Source: JAFARE01 sp035566535
GTDB lineage: Bacteria > Chloroflexota > Dormibacteria > Aeolococcales > Aeolococcaceae
Length of the DNA: 5,203 bases
Assembly (NCBI GenBank): GCA_035566535.1
Contig: DATMRA010000113.1
Coordinates: 1-5,203, forward strand
Reading direction: 5' to 3'
Every line of letters starts with the position of its first letter. Position 1 is the first letter of the stretch. A model generated the notes under the pieces. It was not told where the DNA came from and searched no databases. It saw only the letters and a program-made list of their open reading frames with translations. Position numbers and translations under genes: made by a program. Positions 1-5,203 of this stretch are shown here, piece by piece.

Positions 1-971
1 GCGCCGCGCGCGGTGTCGTGGCGGACTCGCACCCGTGGTCGCTCGGCTCGCTGGTCCATGGCGGAGTGGCCATCCCCAGCGCCGATTGCGTGCTGCTTCT
101 GGGATCCGCGTTCAACGCCAACGTCATGTACGGCTCAGCGCCGCTGTTCGGCGCGGAGCAGACGATCGTGCAGGTCGACATCTCCGCGGAGCGGCTCGGC
201 GGCAACCGCGCAGCCGACGTGGCGGTGACCGGCGACGTGCGCCAAACGGTGCGCGACCTCCACGAGGCATGGCGTCCGGGGGCTGGCGACCGTGAGGCGT
301 GGCTGGGTCGGAGCCGTGCCCTGGCGGCGGCGTCGCTCGCCTTTTGGGACCAGCAGGTCGATGGCTACGCCGGAACAGGCGTGCACCCGGGTGCGGTGGC
401 TCGGAGCGTCGCGGCCGCCGCTGCCGAACGCTTTGGCGGCGATGTGTCGTTCGTGGCGGATGGCGGCGATGCGCTGTCGTGGGCGCTGGCGTACTTCTAT
501 GCGGAGAAGCCGGGCCGCCTGATGACCACCACCACGGCGCTGGGAACCCTGGGGGTCGGGATGCCCTTTGCCCTGGCTGCCAAGGCCGCGCGGCCGGACG
601 AGCCGGTCATCCTCTTCGCCGGCGACGGCTCCTTCGGGCTCACCGCGATGGAGATCGACACTGCGGTGCGCCACCACCTGCCCGTCATCGTCGTCATCTC
701 GAACAACGCGGGCTGGGGCGACGTGCGCCACGAGCAGGATGCATTCTTCGGACCGGGGCGGCGCGTGGCCAGCGAGCTCGCTCCGACGCGGTACGACCGG
801 CTGGGCGAGGCGCTCGGAGCGCGAGGCGAGCATGTCGAGTCGATGGCTGAGTTCGGGCCCGCACTCGAGCGCGCCTTCGACAGCGACGTGTGCACGGTGA
901 TCGACGTGTCGACAGATCCGGCAGTGCTCTCCGAGCTGCTCCACATGGTCGCGTCGCTGGGGTTGATGTAG
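1..971 (+). CDS. ThDP-dependent enzyme, C-terminal part (acetolactate synthase / benzaldehyde lyase-like), 5' truncated
   Basis: This is the C-terminal ~322 residues of a thiamine-diphosphate enzyme. The open frame runs back to the window edge, so the GTG at 18 is internal and the N-terminal PYR domain with its catalytic Glu lies outside. Bases 3 to about 290 encode the end of the central domain (ADCVLLLGSAFNAN, then IVQVDIS..RLGGNRAADVAVTGD). The PP domain follows, with a VADGGDALSW segment and the GDG...NN cofactor motif (GDGSFG at 621-638, NN at 702-707) that binds Mg-diphosphate. Family members cleave or form C-C bonds next to a carbonyl. The NNAGWGDVRHEQ stretch and the tail up to SELLHMVASLGLM recall, from memory, benzaldehyde lyase/acyloin-type enzymes more than biosynthetic acetolactate synthase, but the substrate is not assignable. 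The TAG stop shares a base with the next gene's GTG, implying co-translation. Confidence 0.88.
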   Translation, partial: AARGVVADSHPWSLGSLVHGGVAIPSADCVLLLGSAFNANVMYGSAPLFGAEQTIVQVDISAERLGGNRAADVAVTGDVRQTVRDLHEAWRPGAGDREAWLGRSRALAAASLAFWDQQVDGYAGTGVHPGAVARSVAAAAAERFGGDVSFVADGGDALSWALAYFYAEKPGRLMTTTTALGTLGVGMPFALAAKAARPDEPVILFAGDGSFGLTAMEIDTAVRHHLPVIVVISNNAGWGDVRHEQDAFFGPGRRVASELAPTRYDRLGEALGARGEHVESMAEFGPALERAFDSDVCTVIDVSTDPAVLSELLHMVASLGLM

Positions 972-1963
972 TGCGCGCGGTTCGCTTGGTCGATGCGCAT
1001 CAGCTCGAGCTGGTGGAGCTCCCGAACCCCGAGCCGCAGGCCGGCGAGGTGGTCGTGCGCGTCGACGGGTGCGGCATCTGCGGGTCCGACCTCAGCTCGT
1101 ACAAGGTCGGGCTGTTCTCCGACGCGGTGCCGGGCCACGAGTTCTCGGGAACCGTCGAGAGTGTTGGTGACGGAGTGCGCGATTGGAAGCCGGGTGACCG
1201 GACTGTCGTGGATCCGAAGATGCCGTGCGGCGTCTGCGCCGACTGTCGCGCGGGCGCCACATGGCGCTGCGCCATCGCACTCACGGCGGGCCTGGGCTTC
1301 GCGCGCGACGGTGGCTTCGCCGAGCGCGTGCTCTCCCCCGCCAGCCTGCTGCATCGCATCCCGGACAGCCTGGATCTGCACGACGCCTGCCTGGTTGAAC
1401 CGCTGTCGATCGCGATTCATGGCGTCGAGCGAGGCCGGCTCAACGGCGGACCTGCAGTTGTGGTCGGTCTTGGCCCGATCGGCCTCTTCACCGTCGCGGT
1501 GCTGCGCGCCCGCGGTGTGGATCCGATCATCGGCGTCGATCCCGTGGACGACCGCCGCCGCCTCGCGCTGCAGCTCGGCGCCACCAACACGCTGACAACC
1601 GCCGCAGAGGTGCGCGCAACCATCGAGCCTGCGCCCTCAGTCTTCGAGTGTTCGGGCTACGCCCCCGTGCTGCACACTGCCGCGGACCTGGTCGCGCCCG
1701 GCGGCGTCATGGTCATGCTCGGCGTCCCCTTCGGAGAAGCCAGCGTCGCACCGCTCATGTGGGTCACGCGAGAAATCTCAATCATCGGAAGCATCGCGTC
1801 GTCCGTGGAGGACTTCGAAGACTCCATCGCGATGCTCGCCGCCGACCCGTCGCTGGCCAACATCGTCACGCGACGAATCAGCCTCGCCGAAGTACCCGCT
1901 GCTTTCGAAGACCTGATCGCCCCATCGAGTGGCGGCAAGGTGGTTGTCGATCCAGCCCTTTAG
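971..1963 (+). CDS. Zn-dependent medium-chain alcohol/polyol dehydrogenase (sorbitol/butanediol/threonine dehydrogenase type)
   Basis: This 330-residue protein is an NAD(P)-linked oxidoreductase that interconverts an alcohol and a ketone or aldehyde in the cytoplasm. The N-terminal GroES-like domain carries the catalytic-zinc residues Cys37 (GCGICGSD), His56 and Glu57 (PGHE), and Glu143 in LVEPLS, the Glu used by sorbitol and threonine dehydrogenases where horse liver alcohol dehydrogenase has Cys. The structural-zinc lobe is complete: Cys86, 89, 92 and 100 (CX2CX2CX7C). The Rossmann fold has GLGPIG at 166-171 and Asp190 after the second strand (IIGVDPVDD), favouring NAD over NADP. I chose GTG at 971 because the protein then begins VRAVRLVDAHQLELVELP, a normal family N-terminus, with GGGG at 959-962 as a weak ribosome site. 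The in-frame ATG at 890 would add 27 unrelated residues inside the upstream gene. The one-base overlap with the ThDP gene suggests both act in one pathway, for example an acyloin and its diol. The exact substrate is unknown. Confidence 0.93.
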   Translation: MRAVRLVDAHQLELVELPNPEPQAGEVVVRVDGCGICGSDLSSYKVGLFSDAVPGHEFSGTVESVGDGVRDWKPGDRTVVDPKMPCGVCADCRAGATWRCAIALTAGLGFARDGGFAERVLSPASLLHRIPDSLDLHDACLVEPLSIAIHGVERGRLNGGPAVVVGLGPIGLFTVAVLRARGVDPIIGVDPVDDRRRLALQLGATNTLTTAAEVRATIEPAPSVFECSGYAPVLHTAADLVAPGGVMVMLGVPFGEASVAPLMWVTREISIIGSIASSVEDFEDSIAMLAADPSLANIVTRRISLAEVPAAFEDLIAPSSGGKVVVDPAL

Positions 1964-2130
1964 ACCTGGGTTACCGGCCAGCGGCCGCGCGGTGGGGCGT
2001 GGCTGCTGACGGGACGTCTCGCAGGCGAGCCGGAACGGCTTGGAGCGCAGGGCGAGCCGAGGGCGAGCGGCGGGACCCCAGCGGGGTTCCGACCGCGACC
2101 CGGAAGCAGCCATGTCACACCGGCGGACGC
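1964..2130. other. Convergent intergenic gap
   Basis: This non-coding stretch of 167 bases lies between the dehydrogenase and the DNA glycosylase, whose 3' ends face each other. It is very GC-rich and purine-biased on the plus strand in its middle. It contains two near-identical copies of GCAGG(G)CGAGCCG starting at about 2021 and 2048, and one clear hairpin. Reading frames crossing it have no family resemblance and are judged spurious. Confidence 0.6.
2071..2091. terminator. GC-rich hairpin, possible bidirectional terminator
   Basis: The sequence CGGGACCCC, a three-base AGC loop, then GGGGTTCCG forms a nine-base-pair stem with one G-T wobble (2074 with 2088). It sits between two convergent genes, where a terminator for both is expected. 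No T-run follows on either strand, so it is not a classical intrinsic terminator. U-less hairpins are often proposed as terminators in high-GC bacteria, which makes the role plausible but unproven. Confidence 0.35.
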
Positions 2131-2763
2131 CTAGTCCGGGAGCACAGTTTCGACCGCTCTCCAGCAATACCATGCCGCGGCACTTCGATACGGACGCAAG
2201 GGCTCTCCCAAAAGAAGCAACTCCTTCGGCTTCGGTGCGTCGGCGAGATGGTGCAGCCGCTTCCAGCCGGCGCGCACGCCGAAGTCGTCGACCGGCCAGA
2301 CGTCGGGGCGGTGCAGCTCGAACATGAGGAACATCTCAGCGGTCCAGGGGCCGACGCCGCGCACCTTCACGAGACGCTCGATCACCTCGTCGTCGCTCAG
2401 TGAATCGAAGTCGTTGGTCGGGATCGTGCCGTCCGCGAACTTGGCGGCCAGGTCGATGACCGCCGCTTGCTTGTTGGCCGAGAGGCCGGCAGCACGCAGC
2501 TTCTCCGGCCGCGTCGCCAGCATCGCGCCGGGCGACGGAACGCCGTCTTCGAAGAGGGCGAGCACCCGGCCGAGGATTGCGGTCGCGGCTCGGCCGGCGA
2601 GCTGCTGGAAGACGATCGCGCGCAGCAGCGCGTTGAACGGATCGCCAGAGGAGTCGCGCAGGTCGACCGGCCCGACTGCGGCGATCAGCGGCTTGAACGC
2701 CGGATCGGCCCGAATGATGTGCGCGGCAACCGGGTCTTTCGATGCGCGAACGCGGGGCGGCAT
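2131..2763 (-). CDS. DNA-3-methyladenine glycosylase (AlkA/Mag-type, HhH-GPD superfamily)
   Basis: This 210-residue base-excision repair enzyme is expected to remove 3-methyladenine and other alkylated purines from DNA, leaving abasic sites. The segment around residues 42-64 (PFNALLRAIVFQQLAGRAA) is the usual first helix pair of the fold. The helix-hairpin-helix is at about 131-143 (LVKVRGVGPWTAE). Asp160 in VWPVDDFGVR is the expected catalytic aspartate, by position before the F/L-G-V-R motif. No iron-sulfur cysteines follow, which argues against an EndoIII/MutY member. It lacks the extra N-terminal domain of E. coli AlkA (282 residues) and matches the compact Mag-like forms. The ATG at 2763 has a good ribosome site (GGAGAG, minus strand, 2777-2772; spacing 8) and shares one base with the stop of the upstream YbaK-like gene, so the two form a transcription unit. 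Function is confident at family level; lesion range is not known. Confidence 0.94.
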   Translation of the reverse strand: MPPRVRASKDPVAAHIIRADPAFKPLIAAVGPVDLRDSSGDPFNALLRAIVFQQLAGRAATAILGRVLALFEDGVPSPGAMLATRPEKLRAAGLSANKQAAVIDLAAKFADGTIPTNDFDSLSDDEVIERLVKVRGVGPWTAEMFLMFELHRPDVWPVDDFGVRAGWKRLHHLADAPKPKELLLLGEPLRPYRSAAAWYCWRAVETVLPD

Positions 2764-3275
2764 CAGATTCGCTCTCCGAAGGGCTGCGCCAGCCCCTCCA
2801 CCACGCGGGCTGAGGGAAGCCGGGTGAGCGCGGACGGAGCGAGGCGCACCTTCATCGACCGGCTCCCGCCGCCGAGGATCACCGACTCGCGTTGCATCAC
2901 AGCGGCGTCGACGTAGACCGGCAGCGCTTCAGGGAGACCGAACGGGGTGACGCCGCCGATCAGCATGCCGCTGATCTCGAGGGTGGCCTCGGCCGGCGCG
3001 AACGACGCCTTGCGCACCCCGAGCAACTCGCAGACCTTGTGATTCACGTCGAGGCGTGTGGTGGCCAGGGCGACGCACGCGCAGGCAATGCCCGGGTCCC
3101 GTCTGGCGGCGACGACGATGGTGTTGGCCGAATCCCCCGGTGCAAAGCCATAGTGCTCGCAGAACGCGGCAGTATCGGCGAACTCCGGATCGCATGGGAC
3201 AACGTCATACGTCACGCCCATCTCGTCGAGCTGCGCTCGGACACGCGCTTCGATCGCGTCGTTCTCATCAGGCAT
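2763..3275 (-). CDS. YbaK/EbsC-family protein (putative aminoacyl-tRNA deacylase)
   Basis: This 170-residue cytoplasmic protein has the YbaK/aminoacyl-tRNA synthetase-associated fold. Characterised members hydrolyse mischarged aminoacyl-tRNA, for example Cys-tRNA(Pro) by YbaK. Family marks are SANTIVV at 49-55, TTRLDVNHKVCELLG at 72-86, KASFAPAEA at 89-97, the GGVTPFGLP signature at 107-115, and GGGSRSMKV at 135-143. Where E. coli YbaK has its catalytic Lys46 (VYKTLLV), this protein has Asn51 (SANTIVV), so the usual editing chemistry cannot be assumed. I chose the ATG at 3275 (MPDENDAIEARV). A TTG at 3311 in the same frame would add 12 low-complexity residues, and neither start has a strong ribosome site. 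The stop overlaps the ATG of the DNA glycosylase by one base. The link between tRNA editing and alkylation repair is not obvious and may only reflect shared housekeeping expression. Confidence 0.88.
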   Translation of the reverse strand: MPDENDAIEARVRAQLDEMGVTYDVVPCDPEFADTAAFCEHYGFAPGDSANTIVVAARRDPGIACACVALATTRLDVNHKVCELLGVRKASFAPAEATLEISGMLIGGVTPFGLPEALPVYVDAAVMQRESVILGGGSRSMKVRLAPSALTRLPSARVVEGLAQPFGERI

Positions 3276-3472
3276 CGCAACCGCCGCGCCGCGTCCGGGG
3301 CGGCCCCCCAAGCCGACCCCGGTCGCAGCTTTGGCGTTCCCCCTGCGCCTGTTCCCTGGTCTCCTGAAATCGATTGTGGGAACGTGCTGACGAGATTGGA
3401 AGGAAAGAGTTGTTCATGCTTGTGAAGAAAGGGTAGCCGTCCGTAAGACCCGCGCCGCTAGAGTCCACCGGA
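3276..3472. promoter_or_regulatory. Divergent promoter region between the ybaK-like gene and pntAA
   Basis: This 197-base gap separates two divergent transcription units and must hold promoters for both. The part nearest the YbaK-like gene is extremely GC-rich. The stretch 3361-3435 is noticeably richer in A and T than the surrounding coding DNA, as expected for promoter DNA. I could not find a convincing -35/-10 pair for the minus-strand unit. There is no recognisable riboswitch or operator palindrome. Confidence 0.55.
3459..3464 (+). promoter_or_regulatory. Candidate -10 element for pntAA (TAGAGT), leaderless arrangement
   Basis: TAGAGT fits the TANNNT -10 pattern typical of high-GC Gram-positive bacteria. 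It ends eight bases before the A of the pntAA ATG at 3473, so transcription starting 7-9 bases downstream would begin at or within two bases of the start codon. The lack of a purine-rich ribosome site just before this ATG (CCACCGGA) agrees with a leaderless mRNA. No matching -35 hexamer is evident at 16-18 bases upstream, which lowers confidence. Confidence 0.4.
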
Positions 3473-4615
3473 ATGCTCATCTCCGTGCCGGCCGAGACGG
3501 CTCCAGGCGAAACACGGGTCGCGTTGGTGCCTCGGTCAGTCACCGATCTGACCGGAGCAGGTGCCGAGATCTCCATTCAAACAGGGGCCGGCGCCGATGC
3601 CGGGTTCGCTGACCCCGCATACGTCGATGTGGGGGCTGCGATCGCTGACGACCGTGCGCGCCTCCTCGGCGCTGCCGACGTGGTGGTGGTGGTTCGCCGG
3701 CCGCAGACCGCCGACATCAAGAAGCTGAAGGAGGGCGCCATCCTCATCGGGCTCCTGGACCCCGGGACTGACGCGGAGCCGGTCAAGGCCCTGGTCGAGC
3801 GACGGGTGACCGCGTTCCGCATGGAGGCGATGCCGCGTATCAGCCGCGCCCAGGACATGGACGTACTGTCCTCGATGGCGACGCTCGCCGGGTACCACGC
3901 CGGCGTCATGGCCGCGTACCGGCTGCCGCGCATCTTCCCGCTCCTCATGACTGCGGCGGGCACGCTCACACCAGCGCGAGTGCTGGTGCTCGGCGCTGGT
4001 GTCGCCGGGCTGCAGGCAATCGCTACCTGCCGCCGCCTCGGCGCCGTGGTCGAGGCCTACGACGTGCGCCCTGCTGTGCGCGAGCAGGTCGAGAGCCTCG
4101 GCGCTCGGTTCGTCGAGGTCGGCATCGAGTCCGAGGAGCAGGAGGACAAGGGCGGCTACGCCAAGGAACTCACCGAGGATGCGCAGAAACGCGAACATGA
4201 GGTCCTGGCCGAGCACGTTCGCGACTCGGACGTCGTCATCACAACCGCGTTCGTCCCGGGCAAACCCGCGCCGATCCTGGTCACCAAAGCAATGGTGGAT
4301 TCGATGCGCCACGGATCGGTGGTTGTCGACTTGGCCGCGTCTGCGGGAGGCAATTGCGAGTACACGCGTCCCGACGAGGACGTCGAACAGCACGGCGTCA
4401 CGATTCTCGGTCCGACCAACCTGCCCGCCGCCATTCCCGGTCAGGCCAGCCAGCTCTATTCACACAACGTGACTCGCTTCATGCTGCAGTTCATCAAGGA
4501 CGGGGCGGTCAGTCTCAACTTCGACGATCCCGTCATCGCCCAGACGTGCATGACGCATGACGGCAAGGCGGTGGGCGATCAGATGACCGCGTTGCTCGCA
4601 GGCACCCGCGCATGA
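3473..4615 (+). CDS. pntAA: NAD(P) transhydrogenase subunit alpha part 1 (NAD(H)-binding domain I)
   Basis: This 380-residue soluble domain I of the proton-translocating transhydrogenase binds NAD(H) and passes hydride to NADP on PntB, using proton motive force to make NADPH. The N-terminus is diagnostic (MLISVPAETAPGETRVALVP). The RQD loop that positions the nicotinamide is at about 122-135 (RISRAQDMDVLSSM, with Arg125, Gln127 and Asp128). The Rossmann motif is GAGVAG at 174-179, followed by AYDVRPAVREQVESLG with Asp197 at the adenosine ribose. The usual late motifs are present (VDLAASAGGNCE, GPTNLPA, SLNFDDPV). These separate it from alanine dehydrogenase, its nearest relative. Length is normal for split-subunit enzymes. 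The start is fixed by family alignment; an in-frame ATG at 3416 is cut off by TAG at 3434. The stop overlaps pntAB by four bases (ATGA). Confidence 0.97.
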   Translation: MLISVPAETAPGETRVALVPRSVTDLTGAGAEISIQTGAGADAGFADPAYVDVGAAIADDRARLLGAADVVVVVRRPQTADIKKLKEGAILIGLLDPGTDAEPVKALVERRVTAFRMEAMPRISRAQDMDVLSSMATLAGYHAGVMAAYRLPRIFPLLMTAAGTLTPARVLVLGAGVAGLQAIATCRRLGAVVEAYDVRPAVREQVESLGARFVEVGIESEEQEDKGGYAKELTEDAQKREHEVLAEHVRDSDVVITTAFVPGKPAPILVTKAMVDSMRHGSVVVDLAASAGGNCEYTRPDEDVEQHGVTILGPTNLPAAIPGQASQLYSHNVTRFMLQFIKDGAVSLNFDDPVIAQTCMTHDGKAVGDQMTALLAGTRA

Positions 4616-4959
4616 GCAGCGGACAGACGCTGGCGCTCGGCGCATTCATCTTTGCCCTCGCCGTTTTCGTCGGGTTTCTCGTCATCTCCAAAGTGCCGAC
4701 GCTGCTGCACACGCCGCTGATGTCGGCCACCAACTTCATCCACGGCATCGTGCTGGTGGGGGCATTGACGGTTGCTGCCACCGCTCACGACGCGCTCGGC
4801 TACGCCATCTCGGTCGCCGCGGTGCTGCTGGGCACGCTCAACGTGGTGGGCGGCTGGGCGGTGACCGACCGGATGCTCCACATGTTCCGGCGCCGCGGGT
4901 CCGACGAGCGTTCCCCCGAGCGTCCGCCGGCATCCACTCTCCCACCAGCGGATCACTGA
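4612..4959 (+). CDS. pntAB: NAD(P) transhydrogenase subunit alpha part 2 (small membrane subunit)
   Basis: This 115-residue inner-membrane protein supplies part of domain II, the proton channel of transhydrogenase. Three hydrophobic helices are visible at about 7-25, 42-58 and 62-82. The segments SKVPTLLHTPLMSATNFIHGIVLVGA and LGTLNVVGGWAVTDRMLHMF are the family hallmarks. The last 23 residues (93-115) form a hydrophilic, Pro/Arg/Glu-rich tail (RRRGSDERSPERPP...) with no membrane character, somewhat longer than I expect for this subunit and likely dispensable. The ATG lies inside the end of pntAA (ATGA), indicating translational coupling; only a weak GCAGG-like ribosome site precedes it. pntB follows with a two-base gap. 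In E. coli this part is fused to PntAA, so the split form here follows the three-gene arrangement seen in Rhodospirillum. Confidence 0.96.
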   Translation: MSSGQTLALGAFIFALAVFVGFLVISKVPTLLHTPLMSATNFIHGIVLVGALTVAATAHDALGYAISVAAVLLGTLNVVGGWAVTDRMLHMFRRRGSDERSPERPPASTLPPADH

Positions 4960-4961
4960 CG

Positions 4962-5203
4962 ATGCAACCGGCGCCGCTCACCATCCTCGGCTACACGGTC
5001 ACGGCTGTCTGCTTCATGTACGGCGTGCAATTGCTGCGCTCGCCGGCGACAGCGCGTCTGGGCAACCGTGTGGCAGCCGTGGGCATGCTGCTGGTCATCG
5101 GCATCACCTTCGGGCTTATCGGTGGCACCAGCAACTGGATTTACATCATCCCGCCGATGGTGATCGGTGCGGTCATCGGCGCATTCGCCGCGCAGACCGT
5201 GCG
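4962..5203 (+). CDS. pntB: NAD(P) transhydrogenase subunit beta, N-terminal fragment (3' truncated by window)
   Basis: The first 80 residues of PntB are visible before the window ends. The protein starts MQPAPLTILGYTVTAVCFMYG and continues with LRSPATARLGNRVAAVGML, the family's first helix, the SPxTAR-GN cytoplasmic loop and the second helix, then SNWIYIIPPMVIGAVIGAF. The full subunit, normally about 460 residues, carries the rest of the membrane channel and the C-terminal NADP(H)-binding domain III, none of which is in view. The ATG is two bases after the pntAB stop and lacks an obvious ribosome site, so it probably depends on coupling. Identity rests on family pattern and on its position as third gene of the operon. 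Confidence 0.94.
   Translation, partial: MQPAPLTILGYTVTAVCFMYGVQLLRSPATARLGNRVAAVGMLLVIGITFGLIGGTSNWIYIIPPMVIGAVIGAFAAQTV

Noticed and set aside
890..970. ATG at 890 as the dehydrogenase start
   Set aside because: The extra 27 residues lie inside the ThDP gene and do not resemble the family; GTG 971 gives a standard N-terminus.
135..1420. Long minus-strand open frames of 269 and 307 residues opposite the ThDP and dehydrogenase genes
   Set aside because: They are antisense to clear family proteins, show no recognisable motif, and have the low-complexity Arg/His-rich make-up of GC-rich shadow frames.
2040..2110. Possible tRNA T-arm (GGTTCCGA) in the convergent gap
   Set aside because: There is no acceptor pairing, D-arm or anticodon arm around it; the bases are explained by the local hairpin.
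1648..2403. 251-residue plus-strand frame spanning the dehydrogenase end, the convergent gap and the glycosylase
   Set aside because: It crosses two genes with strong family evidence in other frames, is Arg-rich without domain signals, and has no ribosome site.
3297..3307. GGGG-CGG-CCCC mini-hairpin upstream of the YbaK-like start
   Set aside because: The stem is only four base pairs in extremely GC-rich DNA, which is expected by chance.
3276..3311. TTG at 3311 as the start of the YbaK-like protein
   Set aside because: It adds only a Gly/Arg/Ala stretch (GGRPGRGAAVA). ATG 3275 begins a natural N-terminus, although the TTG start cannot be fully excluded.
3536..4393. 285-residue minus-strand frame opposite pntAA
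   Set aside because: It is antisense to an unmistakable PntAA and has no family features; the frame is open because of GC-rich codon use.

Overview
This is a high-GC, gene-dense bacterial window. Every intergenic gap is under 200 bp, and there is no sign of mobile elements, CRISPR arrays, rRNA or tRNA. Split-subunit transhydrogenase genes, frequent GTG starts, stop/start overlaps, a TANNNT-type -10 box close to a start codon and the type of YbaK protein all suggest an actinobacterial genome or a similar high-GC Gram-positive lineage. That placement is an inference from style, not a proven assignment.

Layout. (1) Plus strand, 1-971: the C-terminal part of a thiamine-diphosphate (ThDP) enzyme of the acetolactate synthase / benzaldehyde lyase superfamily, cut by the window edge. 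(2) Plus strand, 971-1963: a zinc-dependent medium-chain dehydrogenase whose GTG start shares one base with the stop of the ThDP gene, so the two are translationally linked. Together they look like a small catabolic or biosynthetic module: a C-C bond-forming or bond-breaking enzyme acting on 2-keto or 2-hydroxy-ketone compounds, plus an NAD-linked alcohol/polyol dehydrogenase. The substrate cannot be read from this sequence. (3) 1964-2130: a convergent gap with a GC-rich hairpin. (4) Minus strand, 3275-2131: a two-gene unit made of a YbaK/ProX-type aminoacyl-tRNA deacylase-like protein followed by an AlkA/Mag-type 3-methyladenine DNA glycosylase, again with a one-base stop/start overlap. (5) 3276-3472: a divergent promoter gap. 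(6) Plus strand, 3473 to the window end: the three-gene proton-translocating NAD(P) transhydrogenase operon pntAA-pntAB-pntB. The first two genes overlap by 4 bp, the third starts 2 bp after the second, and pntB is truncated by the window edge.

The transhydrogenase uses proton motive force to make NADPH from NADH. The glycosylase removes alkylated bases. The YbaK-like protein would be expected to act on mischarged tRNA, but the lysine known to matter in characterised members is replaced by asparagine. Most of the window is ordinary core metabolism. No convincing new defence or mobile system is visible. The points most worth following up are the ThDP/dehydrogenase pair, the Lys-to-Asn change in the YbaK protein, and the likely leaderless start of pntAA.
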